The notes: generated by a model from the sequence alone, not told the origin. Shown: positions 9,020-18,531, counted from the stretch's first letter. The stretch is 64,000 nucleotides of DNA from Labilibaculum filiforme (GCF_002843315.1 NZ_MVDD01000002.1:496001-560000), one strand, 5' to 3'. Translations and numbers: made by a program.

Positions 9020-12000
9020 TTACCCTCTATTCTTCTCGCGTCGCACCAGCTTAATACTTTCGATGTAATTCATTGCTTTTCTTAAAACATCAGACCATAG
9101 CGTTAAGAACAAGAAGCATGTTCCTAACCATATTACAGCAATATTAAACCAAAAAGTATCGATATAAAAAGAAGCAATTCGTTTTACCGGAGCATAAAAA
9201 TGAGCACGCCCAAATTCAGAATCCGGATACATTAAAATAGGATCTTTCTTTTGAATTAACTGGTAATCGACCTCAATCATTTTATTAATTTCGGTTTTAT
9301 TGAGTACCAAATCGGCTAAACCAGCATTGTAATATTTCTGCTGAAATTCATAAACCCCATCTCGTCCCAAAGAATCGACCAAACGAGAATATTCGAAATC
9401 TTTTTTGTAGCCCGATTCACTTCCTAAACCCAAAAAGGAGAGCTTCACCCTATCTAAGAAACTTCTGGTTTGCTCGGCAACGTTCAAATTAAAGTCATGA
9501 ACATTCAATTCCTTTACCTCCGAATAGAGCGTAAAGCCAACCTCATCCGCTAATTGCGAAATCTCTTTTCTAAGCATCTCAAACTGAGCTTCGGTTTCCT
9601 CCGAATCTTTTTCGAATTCGATATTCCGCTCACAATCCAACAATACCGATTCTATTTTAGGAATTAAAAAGGAGCTCTTAAAAGAAGCATCGCTAATTCC
9701 TTTCTCAAATTCGAAAAAGTGTTTCTCGAAAGCATTGTCCTTAAACTGAGTCACCGCTAAAGCTTCGTACGCCCAACGAGTAGTCATCAAATCCCCAACA
9801 ATTGGCACATACACCTTATCGGTAATTCCGGAATGTAGGTCGTCAAATTTAATCATAGCGCCACCTAACAAAAGCTGAGGAACCAGAATTAAAGGAATTA
9901 GGATATAAATGGTTATCACCGAATTTAATCCCGATGAGATATTTAACCCAATCATGTTCGAAAAACAGGAAGTAGAGAACAGCACTAACCAATAAGCAAA
10001 AGTCATTCCTTCCACTTCCAATACATAGTTCCCCACTATTACAAAAGAGATGGATTGAATTGCAGAAAGAACAAATAAGAAAATGATTTTAGAGGCCAAA
10101 TAACTAATTCTGCAGAGGTTCAAAAATTTCTCCCGTTGTAAAATCCTTTTGTCTCGAATAATTTCCTCGGCACTTACGGTTAATCCTAAAAACATCGAAA
10201 CCACTACTGCCATAAACAGGAAAACAGGAAAATTTTTATTGTCGCCGAATACATAACCCGCATCGGTAGTATATTTGGTAAAGTACCCTAATATTACGGC
10301 AAGCAAAGGAGCTTCGAACAAATTAATAATTAGGTACTGCTTATTGGTTAATTTCGAAAGCACATTCCGAATCCAGAAAATAGAAAATTGCTTTAATTTT
10401 CCTGGAATTTTGAAATCACTTTGTGGCAATTTTTTATCGGGTCGCAATAACAAACGATTCGATTCGATATTGTCTTTGTATTTTTGGTACCACTCAATAG
10501 GTAAAATTCGTCGCTCGCGAGTAGGTTTGCCCTGATCATCAATCAATTTAGTTTCAACAATCTGTAATATCTGCTCTGGATTTACATTTCCACAAGTAAC
10601 GCACTCACTTTCGGAAGCATTTACCTGCGAATTTTGAGTCTTAAAGTACACAATAGCATCAATTGGATTGCCATTGTAAATGGGATAACCTCCTCGATCG
10701 AGAATCCAAAGTTTATCCAGCATCTTAAAAATTCCCGAAGAAGGCTGATGAATATTCACTACCACCAATTTCCCCTTTAAAGTTTGACTCTTTAGCAAAT
10801 TCATCACCATTTCCGAATCGGTTGAAGATAAGCCAGATGTAGGTTCATCCACCAACAAAATAGCTGGCTCGCGCATCAGCTCCAAACCAATATTTATTCT
10901 TTTTCGCTGTCCTCCACTAATAAATTTATTTAATGGGTTACCTACTTTAAGATCGCGAACTTCATACAAGTCCAAATCCTGAAGTATTTTCAATACTTTT
11001 TTTAGAATTTGAATTTCGCTGTAATCTTTAAAACACAATTTGGCGTTATAATACAGATTCTGAAATACACTCAACTCTTCAATCAACAAATCATCTTGTG
11101 GCACAAAACCAATTAATCCCCTTACTGCCAATTTATTTCGATGAATATCGTAATCGTTAATACGAATTTCGCCATGATTTAAACTTAAATTTCCATTCAA
11201 AACATTCAACAAAGTGGACTTTCCAACACCACTTCCGCCCATTATTCCTATCAGCTGTCCGCTCTCCTCCGAAATAGTGAATTTATGAATCCCATTGTTC
11301 GAATTCCGAAACTTAAATTCAATCTCTTTGGCCGAAAAAATTATTTTTTGCTGCGATTCCTCCTTTAAAAATTTCCCAGCAATATCCGAGTAGTAAATCG
11401 AACGAATATTAGGACCTTTAATAATGGAGCCATTGCTTAACTGGTAAGTTTTATCGGGCTTTATTTTATTTCCTTCCAGATAAAGGTTTAATTCTCCTTC
11501 GTATTTAAACACCAATAAGTTCACACTCTCGGCAAACATCACCACAATTCGGCCATACAAATTATCGCAAAATAAGTGCTTCTGATCATTCTCTGTCTTT
11601 TTATCTTTCTTCATGAACCAGGACAGATTTTCAGACCACTCGGTTACCTTATTATCGATAATCAAAAACTTACTCTTATCGTATTCATCGAGCGTATCGC
11701 CCCACACAAATGCCAAACAATTAATAAATTCGGAACGTGGAATTTTAAAGTTTTCCGCGACAATACTTATAAACTCGAATTCATTTTCGCTTACCACCTT
11801 ATCCTCGTAAACAAATTCCAATAAACGCAATAGCACAATCAAGCGCTCCTCCTGAACCAACTCTGCCTTAATTTTGGTGCAAACCTTAGATGCCTCTGAT
11901 AAGGATAAAATATTAGCTTGCTGAGAATGCACACTATTCTGGTACTCCATCTCACGCCGATAGAATTCCGAATAGTTTTCGAACAATCGCAGGTATTCCA

Positions 12001-12136
12001 TTTGGAGTTCTAAATTCACATAGCGATTTAAAAAACCTTCCACGATCACTTTCCCTTCCCGCGAAATTCCTTCTTCCTTAGCATTGGCAACAATGGCAAA
12101 AAGATGCATTAGTGCATTTAAAATCGATTCCCCCAT
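9020..12136 (-). CDS. ABCG-like transporter with TerB-like N-terminus (ATPase-permease fusion)
   Basis: A 1038-residue half-transporter with ATPase and membrane domain in one chain. Residues about 1-140 look like a TerB-type helical domain (IVANAKEEGISREGKV, ENEFEFISIVAENF). About 180-250 is a short beta-rich domain resembling FHA-like segments found N-terminal to ABCG ATPases. The ATPase has Walker A GGSGVGKST (Lys306), signature ISGGQRKR and Walker B ILLVDEPTSG. The ABC2-type membrane domain (about 600-790) is followed by a roughly 200-residue soluble insert rich in charged helices, then a last membrane span near 1005-1025. The gene stands alone. Substrate unknown; members of this class occur widely in Bacteroidota without assigned function. 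Confidence 0.85.
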   Translation of the reverse strand: MGESILNALMHLFAIVANAKEEGISREGKVIVEGFLNRYVNLELQMEYLRLFENYSEFYRREMEYQNSVHSQQANILSLSEASKVCTKIKAELVQEERLIVLLRLLEFVYEDKVVSENEFEFISIVAENFKIPRSEFINCLAFVWGDTLDEYDKSKFLIIDNKVTEWSENLSWFMKKDKKTENDQKHLFCDNLYGRIVVMFAESVNLLVFKYEGELNLYLEGNKIKPDKTYQLSNGSIIKGPNIRSIYYSDIAGKFLKEESQQKIIFSAKEIEFKFRNSNNGIHKFTISEESGQLIGIMGGSGVGKSTLLNVLNGNLSLNHGEIRINDYDIHRNKLAVRGLIGFVPQDDLLIEELSVFQNLYYNAKLCFKDYSEIQILKKVLKILQDLDLYEVRDLKVGNPLNKFISGGQRKRINIGLELMREPAILLVDEPTSGLSSTDSEMVMNLLKSQTLKGKLVVVNIHQPSSGIFKMLDKLWILDRGGYPIYNGNPIDAIVYFKTQNSQVNASESECVTCGNVNPEQILQIVETKLIDDQGKPTRERRILPIEWYQKYKDNIESNRLLLRPDKKLPQSDFKIPGKLKQFSIFWIRNVLSKLTNKQYLIINLFEAPLLAVILGYFTKYTTDAGYVFGDNKNFPVFLFMAVVVSMFLGLTVSAEEIIRDKRILQREKFLNLCRISYLASKIIFLFVLSAIQSISFVIVGNYVLEVEGMTFAYWLVLFSTSCFSNMIGLNISSGLNSVITIYILIPLILVPQLLLGGAMIKFDDLHSGITDKVYVPIVGDLMTTRWAYEALAVTQFKDNAFEKHFFEFEKGISDASFKSSFLIPKIESVLLDCERNIEFEKDSEETEAQFEMLRKEISQLADEVGFTLYSEVKELNVHDFNLNVAEQTRSFLDRVKLSFLGLGSESGYKKDFEYSRLVDSLGRDGVYEFQQKYYNAGLADLVLNKTEINKMIEVDYQLIQKKDPILMYPDSEFGRAHFYAPVKRIASFYIDTFWFNIAVIWLGTCFLFLTLWSDVLRKAMNYIESIKLVRREKNRG

Positions 12137-12439
12137 TTATTTTCTCCGAATTTATGGTATGCCTTTATTGGATTAATATCAAAACTCATCTTACAGCACC
12201 TTTCTTTTCCGTTACATTATCATTAAAAAGGCAAATTTGCTCGGCTATCGTTTCTGTTTTAGCCTTTATATAGCAGCAAACAATCTTATTTCATGAAAAA
12301 TGATTTTGAAATTATATTGGTACAATTTTAAAAATACAACTTATTTCGTAAACAAAAGGAGGATTGCAGCTCTGATATCGACATAAAAAAACTGCCTTTC
12401 GTTTCGAAAGGCAGTTACATATCTTGTTATAACTTGTAA
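12137..12439. other. Intergenic gap with one terminator
   Basis: This 303-base gap lies upstream of the ABCG-like gene and downstream of the lipoprotein gene, both on the minus strand. Apart from the terminator at 12385-12416 I see no gene, RNA or convincing promoter in it. Confidence 0.5.
12385..12416 (-). terminator. Terminator after the lipoprotein gene
   Basis: Perfect stem ACTGCCTTTC (12391-12400) with GAAAGGCAGT (12406-12415). Read on the minus strand it is followed by a run of T (complement of 12385-12390). Confidence 0.9.
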
Positions 12440-13273
12440 TTACTGAACTATAGCATCTCTAAGTTTAGCAACACTAGCAGTAATTTCTTTTAATTGTGCT
12501 TCATTCATACTTCCATCAACCACTTTATCGTAGCTAAGTTTTAATCCATTTAGCTCAATTAATAAAGAATCGATATTAGGATCATTAGCTTCAGGCTCTA
12601 AAACCGATACCAATTTCTCCAAAACTTCTTTCTGATCGAAAATTACTTTCACCATTTCAGGATTAGAGTAAGTATTCTCAGAAATATGAGTTGCAATATA
12701 CAATCCCTCAACAAAACTACCCGAAACAACCATTAATGAAAGATTACCTTTGGCATTCTTGTTCAAAAACTCATAGGTATCGTAAAAAGAGTTTGTAATT
12801 ATTTTCACTAGCTGATCTTTATCATCCAAGTTCTTTTCTACCTCTGCTACAAGTGTTTCATTGTAAGCACTAGTAATTTCCAAATTATCGATTAAAGCTT
12901 TTGATGCTTTTAGGAACAACATGGTTTCCTGCTTGCGCTGATAGGTACTTGCATAACTTAAATCGGCACTATATACACCAAGATTTAAAGCTCTGGCTTT
13001 TTCGGTAAAATATTTATCTGCATTCTCTGGAGAATTAGAAAGTCCTAATATATAATCAGCACCAATACGATTCAACATCGAAGTTAACTCAAAAGTTGTT
13101 GGTAGAGGGTAAACTACATCTTTCACCTCTTTTTCAATCGCTTTCTTTAATAAAGGCTTCACAGTTTGTCCTTCATTATTCTTTTTATCAACTGGTTTAC
13201 AACCAACAAAGTTAAAAGCAAAGACAATTACTACAAGAAAAGCAATATAACGGCAATTAGTCAGTTTTTTCAT
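12440..13273 (-). CDS. Helical lipoprotein of unknown function
   Basis: A 277-residue protein that I do not recognise. The signal peptide ends in a lipobox (FNFVGC, Cys at residue 25), so it should be a lipoprotein. The mature part looks almost wholly alpha-helical, with segments such as LTSMLNRIGADYILGLSNSP and LRDAIVQ at the end, and no Cys after the lipobox. It starts at an ATG at 13273, ends just before a strong terminator and sits upstream of no co-directional partner. The LytR/LytS pair lies behind it on the same strand, but a terminator separates them. Confidence 0.75.
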   Translation of the reverse strand: MKKLTNCRYIAFLVVIVFAFNFVGCKPVDKKNNEGQTVKPLLKKAIEKEVKDVVYPLPTTFELTSMLNRIGADYILGLSNSPENADKYFTEKARALNLGVYSADLSYASTYQRKQETMLFLKASKALIDNLEITSAYNETLVAEVEKNLDDKDQLVKIITNSFYDTYEFLNKNAKGNLSLMVVSGSFVEGLYIATHISENTYSNPEMVKVIFDQKEVLEKLVSVLEPEANDPNIDSLLIELNGLKLSYDKVVDGSMNEAQLKEITASVAKLRDAIVQ

Positions 13274-13577
13274 GGATATTCAATTTTTATAAACCTAAAA
13301 TTCAATTTTTTCAGCTCTAAATTTAACAAAAAGGGAGCGAAATACAAGCATGAAATCCTCAATATATTTCCACTACTTAATTCCATCTCTTCGTCCTCTA
13401 AACATAGTTGCTATTATCCGATTAAAGTCGACACTATCTCTTAAAGAACGCATTCTCTTTTCTTATTGCCTATCAAATAGATATAAAAACAATCGGCAAT
13501 ATAAAATCTTCAAAAAGAAAAAAGGTTCGATGAAAACATTCATCGAACCTAAAAAAAAACAGAACTTGATTATGATA
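13274..13577. other. Intergenic gap with one terminator
   Basis: This 304-base gap separates the LytTR regulator from the lipoprotein gene, both leftward. It contains the hairpin at 13521-13558 and otherwise AT-rich sequence in which I see no gene or clear promoter. Confidence 0.45.
13521..13558 (-). terminator. Terminator after the LytTR regulator gene
   Basis: Stem GGTTCGATG (13524-13532) with CATCGAACC (13541-13549), flanked by A-runs on both sides. On the minus strand it gives a hairpin followed by T-rich sequence; it could work in both directions. Confidence 0.85.
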
Positions 13578-14282
13578 TTATGCCGGATGTATTCTTTGGA
13601 AAAAACTCTGCTTGTAGTTATTTCCAATAGGAATAGTTCCTTTTTCCATATGCACCATATTGCCTTCTATCGATTTAATTTTCGCTAAGGCAACGATGTA
13701 AGATTTGTGAATTCGGTAAAATTTCTGGGATGGCAATAAACGTTCAATTCCTTTCAACGATTGATAGGTTACAATGTGACCTTCCTTTGTAAAAATCTTT
13801 ACGTAATCGCCTAAAGCTTCCACATATAAAATAGAATCGAGACTAATATTTACCGTTTTCTTATTTGCTTTCACAAAAATAAATTCCCGCTCGTCCTTTT
13901 CAATCTCTTGTGGCTCCACATTCCCTTTCAACTTATCCTCTGCCTTTTGAACCGCTTGTAAAAAACGCTCAAAAGAAAAAGGTTTTTTTAGGTAATCCAA
14001 CACATTTAGCTCATAACTTTCCAAAGCATATTCTGTGTAGGCCGTTGTAATAACAACCATTGGTGGATTTTTATATGTTTTCAAAAAATTAATTCCGCTT
14101 AAACGAGGCATATTAATATCCAAAAATATAAGATCGACATCCTGCTCTTGTAAAACTTCCATTGCCTCAATAGCATCGCTACATTTCCCTTTCAATTCAA
14201 GACCAGGCAATTCCGAGACATATTTTTCCAAAACCCGTTGTGCCAAAGGCTCATCATCAACTATCAAACATTTTAACTTCAT
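13578..14282 (-). CDS. LytTR-family response regulator
   Basis: A DNA-binding response regulator of 234 residues. The receiver domain (1-120) has the acidic pair in LIVDDEP, the phospho-acceptor Asp55 in LIFLDINMP, and the conserved Lys in YLKKPF. The C-terminal LytTR domain (about 135-234) includes FIFVKANKKTVNISLDSI, YVEALGDYVKIF and the FYRIHKSYIVAL segment typical of the family. It starts 20 bases after the histidine kinase gene, so the two form a two-component operon. Target genes cannot be inferred. Confidence 0.93.
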   Translation of the reverse strand: MKLKCLIVDDEPLAQRVLEKYVSELPGLELKGKCSDAIEAMEVLQEQDVDLIFLDINMPRLSGINFLKTYKNPPMVVITTAYTEYALESYELNVLDYLKKPFSFERFLQAVQKAEDKLKGNVEPQEIEKDEREFIFVKANKKTVNISLDSILYVEALGDYVKIFTKEGHIVTYQSLKGIERLLPSQKFYRIHKSYIVALAKIKSIEGNMVHMEKGTIPIGNNYKQSFFQRIHPA

Positions 14283-14302
14283 AAAATATAAACTTAACTT
14301 GG

Positions 14303-15367
14303 TTAAGACAAATCAATTTGCAAGCTAACCTTAAACAGATTATCCTCGTCTTTAATCTCTAAACGATGTTTTTCGGGATATAATAATTCCAATCGTCGAA
14401 TTACATTTTTTATTCCGATACCACTATTCTTTTCATCCTCTTTATCCCAGACGTGTTGCGACCGATTTTCTATTAATAATTCAATATGGTTCTCGTCTTC
14501 AAAATTCAAAAGGATATTTACGAACCCCCCATTATTCTTTCCATACGCTCCATGCTTAAAGGCATTTTCGATTAATGGTTCGAACAACAAAGGAGCAATT
14601 TTACTTCTTGCCACATTTCCTTTCACTTCCATTTTTACAGGAATACTATCGTCCAATCTAATTTTCTGTAAGTCCAGATAATTCTTTATAAATTCCAACT
14701 CCTTCTCCATTAAAACGTAACGATCGTTGCAATCGTATAAAATATATCGCATTAAATCGGATAGTTTCAGCACTAAGCTAGGTGCTTTATCCGACTTGTC
14801 AAGTGTAAGAGAATAAATATTATTCAACGTATTAAACAAAAAATGAGGATTTATTTGAGCCTTCAATGCCTTTAACTCTGCTTCTAATTTTTCCCGTTCA
14901 ATATCTTTTAACTGAAAAGATATTTTTTGTAGAATGAACCACTCTCTCATCAGCGATAAAAAGCTAGTAAGCCCAACGTAAATAAATGTAAAAAAAGCAA
15001 AGTTAAACCAAACCACAAAGGTTAATTCTTCGAAATACTTTTCTCCCTGTACAAATCGTCCAAGCGGATAAACCAGCAAAAAATCAATAAAAAAGGCGGC
15101 TAGCGATATTAATCCCAATAAGAAGAGAATATATAAGAAAAACTTCTGCTTTTTGAAGAAAAATGGAATTAATACCAATAAGTTAAAATACACAGCAACC
15201 GCAAAACAAAGATTAAAGACAAATGTCATTAAGACCGGTTCTAATCGCAATATATTTTTGAAATTACTTGCCACAAACATGGTAAAAAGCCAAAATGTAA
15301 AGGCAAGAACCCAGAACAATATATGGTAAGCAATCCGACTACGGGATATCTTTCTTATGTTAGTCAT
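14303..15367 (-). CDS. LytS-like sensor histidine kinase (His_kinase family)
   Basis: Membrane sensor kinase of 354 residues and partner of the LytTR regulator downstream. Four hydrophobic segments occupy about 12-140 (HILFWVLAFTFWLFTMFVAS is the first), with almost no periplasmic sensing domain. A short coiled coil leads to the phospho-acceptor motif KALKAQINPHFLFNTLNNIY with His175. A GHKL-type ATPase follows (LLFEPLIENAFKHG, then NSGIGIKNVIRRLELLYP). This architecture is typical of Bacteroidota LytS/YehU-like kinases, whose signals are mostly unknown. Confidence 0.92.
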   Translation of the reverse strand: MTNIRKISRSRIAYHILFWVLAFTFWLFTMFVASNFKNILRLEPVLMTFVFNLCFAVAVYFNLLVLIPFFFKKQKFFLYILFLLGLISLAAFFIDFLLVYPLGRFVQGEKYFEELTFVVWFNFAFFTFIYVGLTSFLSLMREWFILQKISFQLKDIEREKLEAELKALKAQINPHFLFNTLNNIYSLTLDKSDKAPSLVLKLSDLMRYILYDCNDRYVLMEKELEFIKNYLDLQKIRLDDSIPVKMEVKGNVARSKIAPLLFEPLIENAFKHGAYGKNNGGFVNILLNFEDENHIELLIENRSQHVWDKEDEKNSGIGIKNVIRRLELLYPEKHRLEIKDEDNLFKVSLQIDLS

Positions 15368-15571
15368 AAATAGTATTCGCTGTAATTTTCTAAAGTAAAT
15401 TAGAAAAGAAATAATGAGCAGTGAAAATTATTCGTTGTCACTTACAATTATCCGGTTAAAAGGGCTTAATTTTCCGATGTCTTAAAGCTAAAAAACACCC
15501 TTTTAGTTTTGATCTTTTTTAATGCTGTTGTAATATTGCTGTAAATACCAATCTAAATTAAGAATCACGAT

Positions 15572-16207
15572 ATGTTTGTAAAAGATATTTTATTTTGGAA
15601 TGTGGACACTCAATTTGATTTTATGAGCGCCTTCGGAAAATTATATGCCCAGGGAGCAGAACAAATTCAACCTGTACTTGGTCAACTAACCACTTTTGCC
15701 GAAAAAAATAATATCCAAGTAGTTAATACTGCTGATTTTCACTATTCTAATTCCAAAGAATTATCCGACACCCCTAATTTTATAACAACATTTCCAGCCC
15801 ATTGCATGGCAAACACTTCCGGGGCTGCTTACGTGAAAGAGACGAATCCTAAAGCTCCTTTTTCAGAAGTATTTTGGAACATCAACTATTCTGAAAAAGA
15901 AATTCGCAATTTGATTACGAATCGAAATATTGTGATTCGAAAAGATGCATTTGATGTATTCCAAGGAAACAAAAATACCCATGCAATACTCAAATTAATT
16001 GCTCCTAAAAAAGTTTTTGTTTATGGTGTTACCACCAATGTTTGCGTAGATTGTGCAGTTGTTGGCTTGGCACAGCGAGGTATTAGCGTTTACGTAATTG
16101 AGGATGCAATTAAAGAATTACCAAACATTCCCCTTCCCTTTTCGAACTGGAATACACTAAAGGTAAAACGAATTCGCTTCGAGGACATTGAAAAATACAT
16201 AAATTAA
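15572..16207 (+). CDS. Isochorismatase-family cysteine hydrolase (nicotinamidase-like)
   Basis: A cytosolic hydrolase of 211 residues in the isochorismatase superfamily. The Asp-Lys-Cys catalytic set is present: Asp12 in FWNVDTQFDF, Lys124 in IRKDAFDVF and Cys158 in GVTTNVCVDCAV. The sequence TADFHYSN followed by TFPAHCMANTSGA resembles the metal-site and substrate-loop region of nicotinamidases, so deamidation of nicotinamide is a reasonable guess, but the fit is not decisive. It is convergent with miaA and the two stop codons overlap in the four bases at 16204-16207. Confidence 0.85.
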   Translation: MFVKDILFWNVDTQFDFMSAFGKLYAQGAEQIQPVLGQLTTFAEKNNIQVVNTADFHYSNSKELSDTPNFITTFPAHCMANTSGAAYVKETNPKAPFSEVFWNINYSEKEIRNLITNRNIVIRKDAFDVFQGNKNTHAILKLIAPKKVFVYGVTTNVCVDCAVVGLAQRGISVYVIEDAIKELPNIPLPFSNWNTLKVKRIRFEDIEKYIN

Positions 16208-17118
16208 AGCGACGCAAGCTCTTTTACCTTTTGCACTTTCTCGTTCAATGGCATAAAACCATCCAACCAATGGATGCTTGAGCCACTACGTTCCATTTTT
16301 CGAAACCAGGTCATTTGGCGCTTGGCAAACTGATGAATAGCTATTTCGAGACCAGTAAACATTTCGTTGTAAGTAAGTTCACCAACCACATACTGCGTTA
16401 GAAATTTATATTCTAAGCCGTAATAAATCAAATCTTCGGCCGATACTCCAGACTGCATTAAAGCCTGAACCTCTTCCACCATTCCTGATTTTAGCCGCTC
16501 TTTTAAACGTTGTGAAATTCTCTCTCGTCTAATTTCACGATCGAACTTAATTCCTATCAACAAAGGATTTAATTCTGGATAATCCATTTCAATTTCGGGA
16601 TGCGATGCATAGTATCGTTCAATTTCAATCGCTCGAATAGCTCTCTTTTTAGTTTCTAAGTCTGAATTATTGTGAACCTCTTTATACGAGCGAAGAATAA
16701 CAGCTAACTCGTCTAAGGATTTATCCAATAACTCATCGCGAAAGGGCTGATCTTTTGGCACTGCAATTAATTTATATCCTTTCAAAGCCGCTTCTAAATA
16801 CATTCCTGTACCACCACAAACCACCGGCATTTTCTTTTTAGCGGTAATCTGCTCAAAAGCTTTTACAAAATCTTGCTGAAATTCATATACATTGTACTTA
16901 TAACCAGCGTCGGCAATATCAATTAAATGATAAGGAATTGCAGTCCCATCCAAAACGTACTCATCCAGGTCTTTACCGGTACCCAAATCCATTCCACGAT
17001 AAATCTGACGAGAATCGGCACTAATAATTTCTCCATCAAATTCTTTCGCCAATTTTACTGCCAGGCTTGTTTTTCCTGTGGCAGTTGCTCCAAGTACTAC
17101 TAATAAGTTATTCTGCAT
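16204..17118 (-). CDS. miaA: tRNA dimethylallyltransferase MiaA
   Basis: Transfers a dimethylallyl group to N6 of A37 in tRNAs that read codons starting with U. The 304 residues from the ATG at 17118 begin with MQNNLLVVLGATATGKTSLA (P-loop 10-17), then ISADSRQIYRGMDLGTGK, VVCGGTGMYLEA and QMTWFRKMERS, all MiaA hallmarks. A longer frame from a TTG at 17136 adds six residues and is less likely. Convergent and four bases overlapping with the upstream hydrolase gene. No hfq is nearby, unlike in proteobacteria. Confidence 0.94.
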   Translation of the reverse strand: MQNNLLVVLGATATGKTSLAVKLAKEFDGEIISADSRQIYRGMDLGTGKDLDEYVLDGTAIPYHLIDIADAGYKYNVYEFQQDFVKAFEQITAKKKMPVVCGGTGMYLEAALKGYKLIAVPKDQPFRDELLDKSLDELAVILRSYKEVHNNSDLETKKRAIRAIEIERYYASHPEIEMDYPELNPLLIGIKFDREIRRERISQRLKERLKSGMVEEVQALMQSGVSAEDLIYYGLEYKFLTQYVVGELTYNEMFTGLEIAIHQFAKRQMTWFRKMERSGSSIHWLDGFMPLNEKVQKVKELASL

Positions 17119-17262
17119 TTCAACTATTTTTCCCAAACGAATAAAACGATCTATTTTTGTTTTTGCCGATATTGCTTATCTTACAATAAAACAAACTACT
17201 GCTTAAAACGATGCAGTAAAATTACTTTAAGTTTTTTGAATTCACCAATATCTACATTCAAT

Positions 17263-17835
17263 ATGACCGTTAGAAGCATTTACAAACACAGTTTGCAGCT
17301 ATTCATTCAACCCACACCAGCCTGGGAATCCATTGCTATTCAAAAAAACGATCCTAAAAAATTATTCCTGATTCTTATTTTACCCTTACTTGTAATAATG
17401 GCCGTCTGCAATTTTTCGGGTTATCAGCTCTTCGAGCCTCATCCATTGCAGCACATAAACATGCATCTATTTTCAGCAATCGCCACTTTTTTATTTTCCA
17501 TTCTATCCATTTATATTTCCACGTTACTAGTTAGCAAATTTGCTCACTTCGAAAACAAGGCAGAAAGATTTAACCGAGCCTTCACGCTTGTTGCTTTCTC
17601 TTTTATTCCTGGTATCCTTTTTAATTCATTGGCATTTTTAATTCCCACCATAAACTACCTTACTATTCTTGGTCTTTTCAGCTTTTACATCCTATACAAA
17701 GGAATTACTCCAATGCTTTCTATTCCTAATGATAAAAAATCGGGATACTTTACCTTTATATTGATTGGATTACTCTCGATATATGCGGTTTTAGGAGCAT
17801 TTTTTATTGGCATTGCAAGCCTTTTGGGATTTTAA
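17263..17835 (+). CDS. Yip1-like multi-spanning membrane protein (first of a pair)
   Basis: A 190-residue inner-membrane protein resembling the Yip1 domain family. A short cytoplasmic N-terminus carries the family-like PTPAWESIA segment, followed by five hydrophobic spans, for example LFLILILPLLVIMAVCNFSG and AIATFLFSILSIYISTLLVS. A TTG at 17236 would add nine residues; the ATG at 17263 is preferred. The next gene encodes a protein of similar length and topology, so the two look like an old tandem duplication. Function unknown. Confidence 0.75.
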   Translation: MTVRSIYKHSLQLFIQPTPAWESIAIQKNDPKKLFLILILPLLVIMAVCNFSGYQLFEPHPLQHINMHLFSAIATFLFSILSIYISTLLVSKFAHFENKAERFNRAFTLVAFSFIPGILFNSLAFLIPTINYLTILGLFSFYILYKGITPMLSIPNDKKSGYFTFILIGLLSIYAVLGAFFIGIASLLGF

Positions 17836-17899
17836 TTAAAGAGACAAAACTAAAGCATACAATTTTGCAAAAAAACACAGCAAATTAAAAAAGCTTGCT

Positions 17900-17907
17900 T
17901 AATTTTG
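17900..17907 (+). promoter_or_regulatory. Promoter -7 box before the second Yip1-like gene
   Basis: TAATTTTG matches TAnnTTTG and lies 29 bases before the ATG at 17937. A TTTG at 17864-17867 is too far upstream (32 bases) to be the partner element. Confidence 0.4.
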
Positions 17908-17936
17908 ATGTCCATCAATTTTAAGAAATTACAGCA

Positions 17937-18527
17937 ATGAATTTTCGCATCGAATACCTACTAAACTCTTTCTCCAGGTGGCAGCATCTACTTCTAGACC
18001 CTAAAAAGGAATGGAAAGCAATTGCACAGGAGAAGACAAACATGAAATCCATTTTTATTCAATTTGCGTTTCCTGTAGTTGCCATTTGCTCCTTACTTTC
18101 TTTTATTGGTGTTTTAATTCACACTGGGAGTATTAGCAACAGCATTTCTCAACTTGTGGTTTCGTTCATTTCTTTAAACCTGGGATTTTACACGGTTGGA
18201 AAAATGATTGAACTATTAGCTCCTAATTTTCAATTGCAAATTAAACTCTCCACCATTTACCAACTAATTATTTATAGTGGGGCAGTTTTTTGTTTATTTC
18301 ATGGTTTGGCAAAATTATTTTCGCCCTATTCATTTCTGAATCAGATCTGTTTAGTGTTCGAATTATATTTTATACGTGTTTTATGGTTGGGAATATCGCA
18401 ACTACTAAACATTTCTGAAAATAAGAAACCAGGCTTCACCATTGTAGTAAGTTTGCTTATTTTAGTTCTTCCTTTAATCTTCGAACGAATGTTTTCCGTT
18501 ATATTCAAGCTTCCGGTTACAATTTAA
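17937..18527 (+). CDS. Yip1-like multi-spanning membrane protein (second of a pair)
   Basis: A 196-residue membrane protein with the same plan as its upstream neighbour: an N-terminal amphipathic segment, the LLDPKKEWKAIAQEK motif (compare PTPAWESIA in the neighbour), then five hydrophobic spans (FIQFAFPVVAICSLLSFIGV is the first). It lies 101 bases after the first gene and 33 bases before smpB. No enzymatic motif is seen. The family is usually annotated only as Yip1 or DUF1282-like. Function unknown. Confidence 0.75.
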   Translation: MNFRIEYLLNSFSRWQHLLLDPKKEWKAIAQEKTNMKSIFIQFAFPVVAICSLLSFIGVLIHTGSISNSISQLVVSFISLNLGFYTVGKMIELLAPNFQLQIKLSTIYQLIIYSGAVFCLFHGLAKLFSPYSFLNQICLVFELYFIRVLWLGISQLLNISENKKPGFTIVVSLLILVLPLIFERMFSVIFKLPVTI

Positions 18528-18531
18528 ATCG

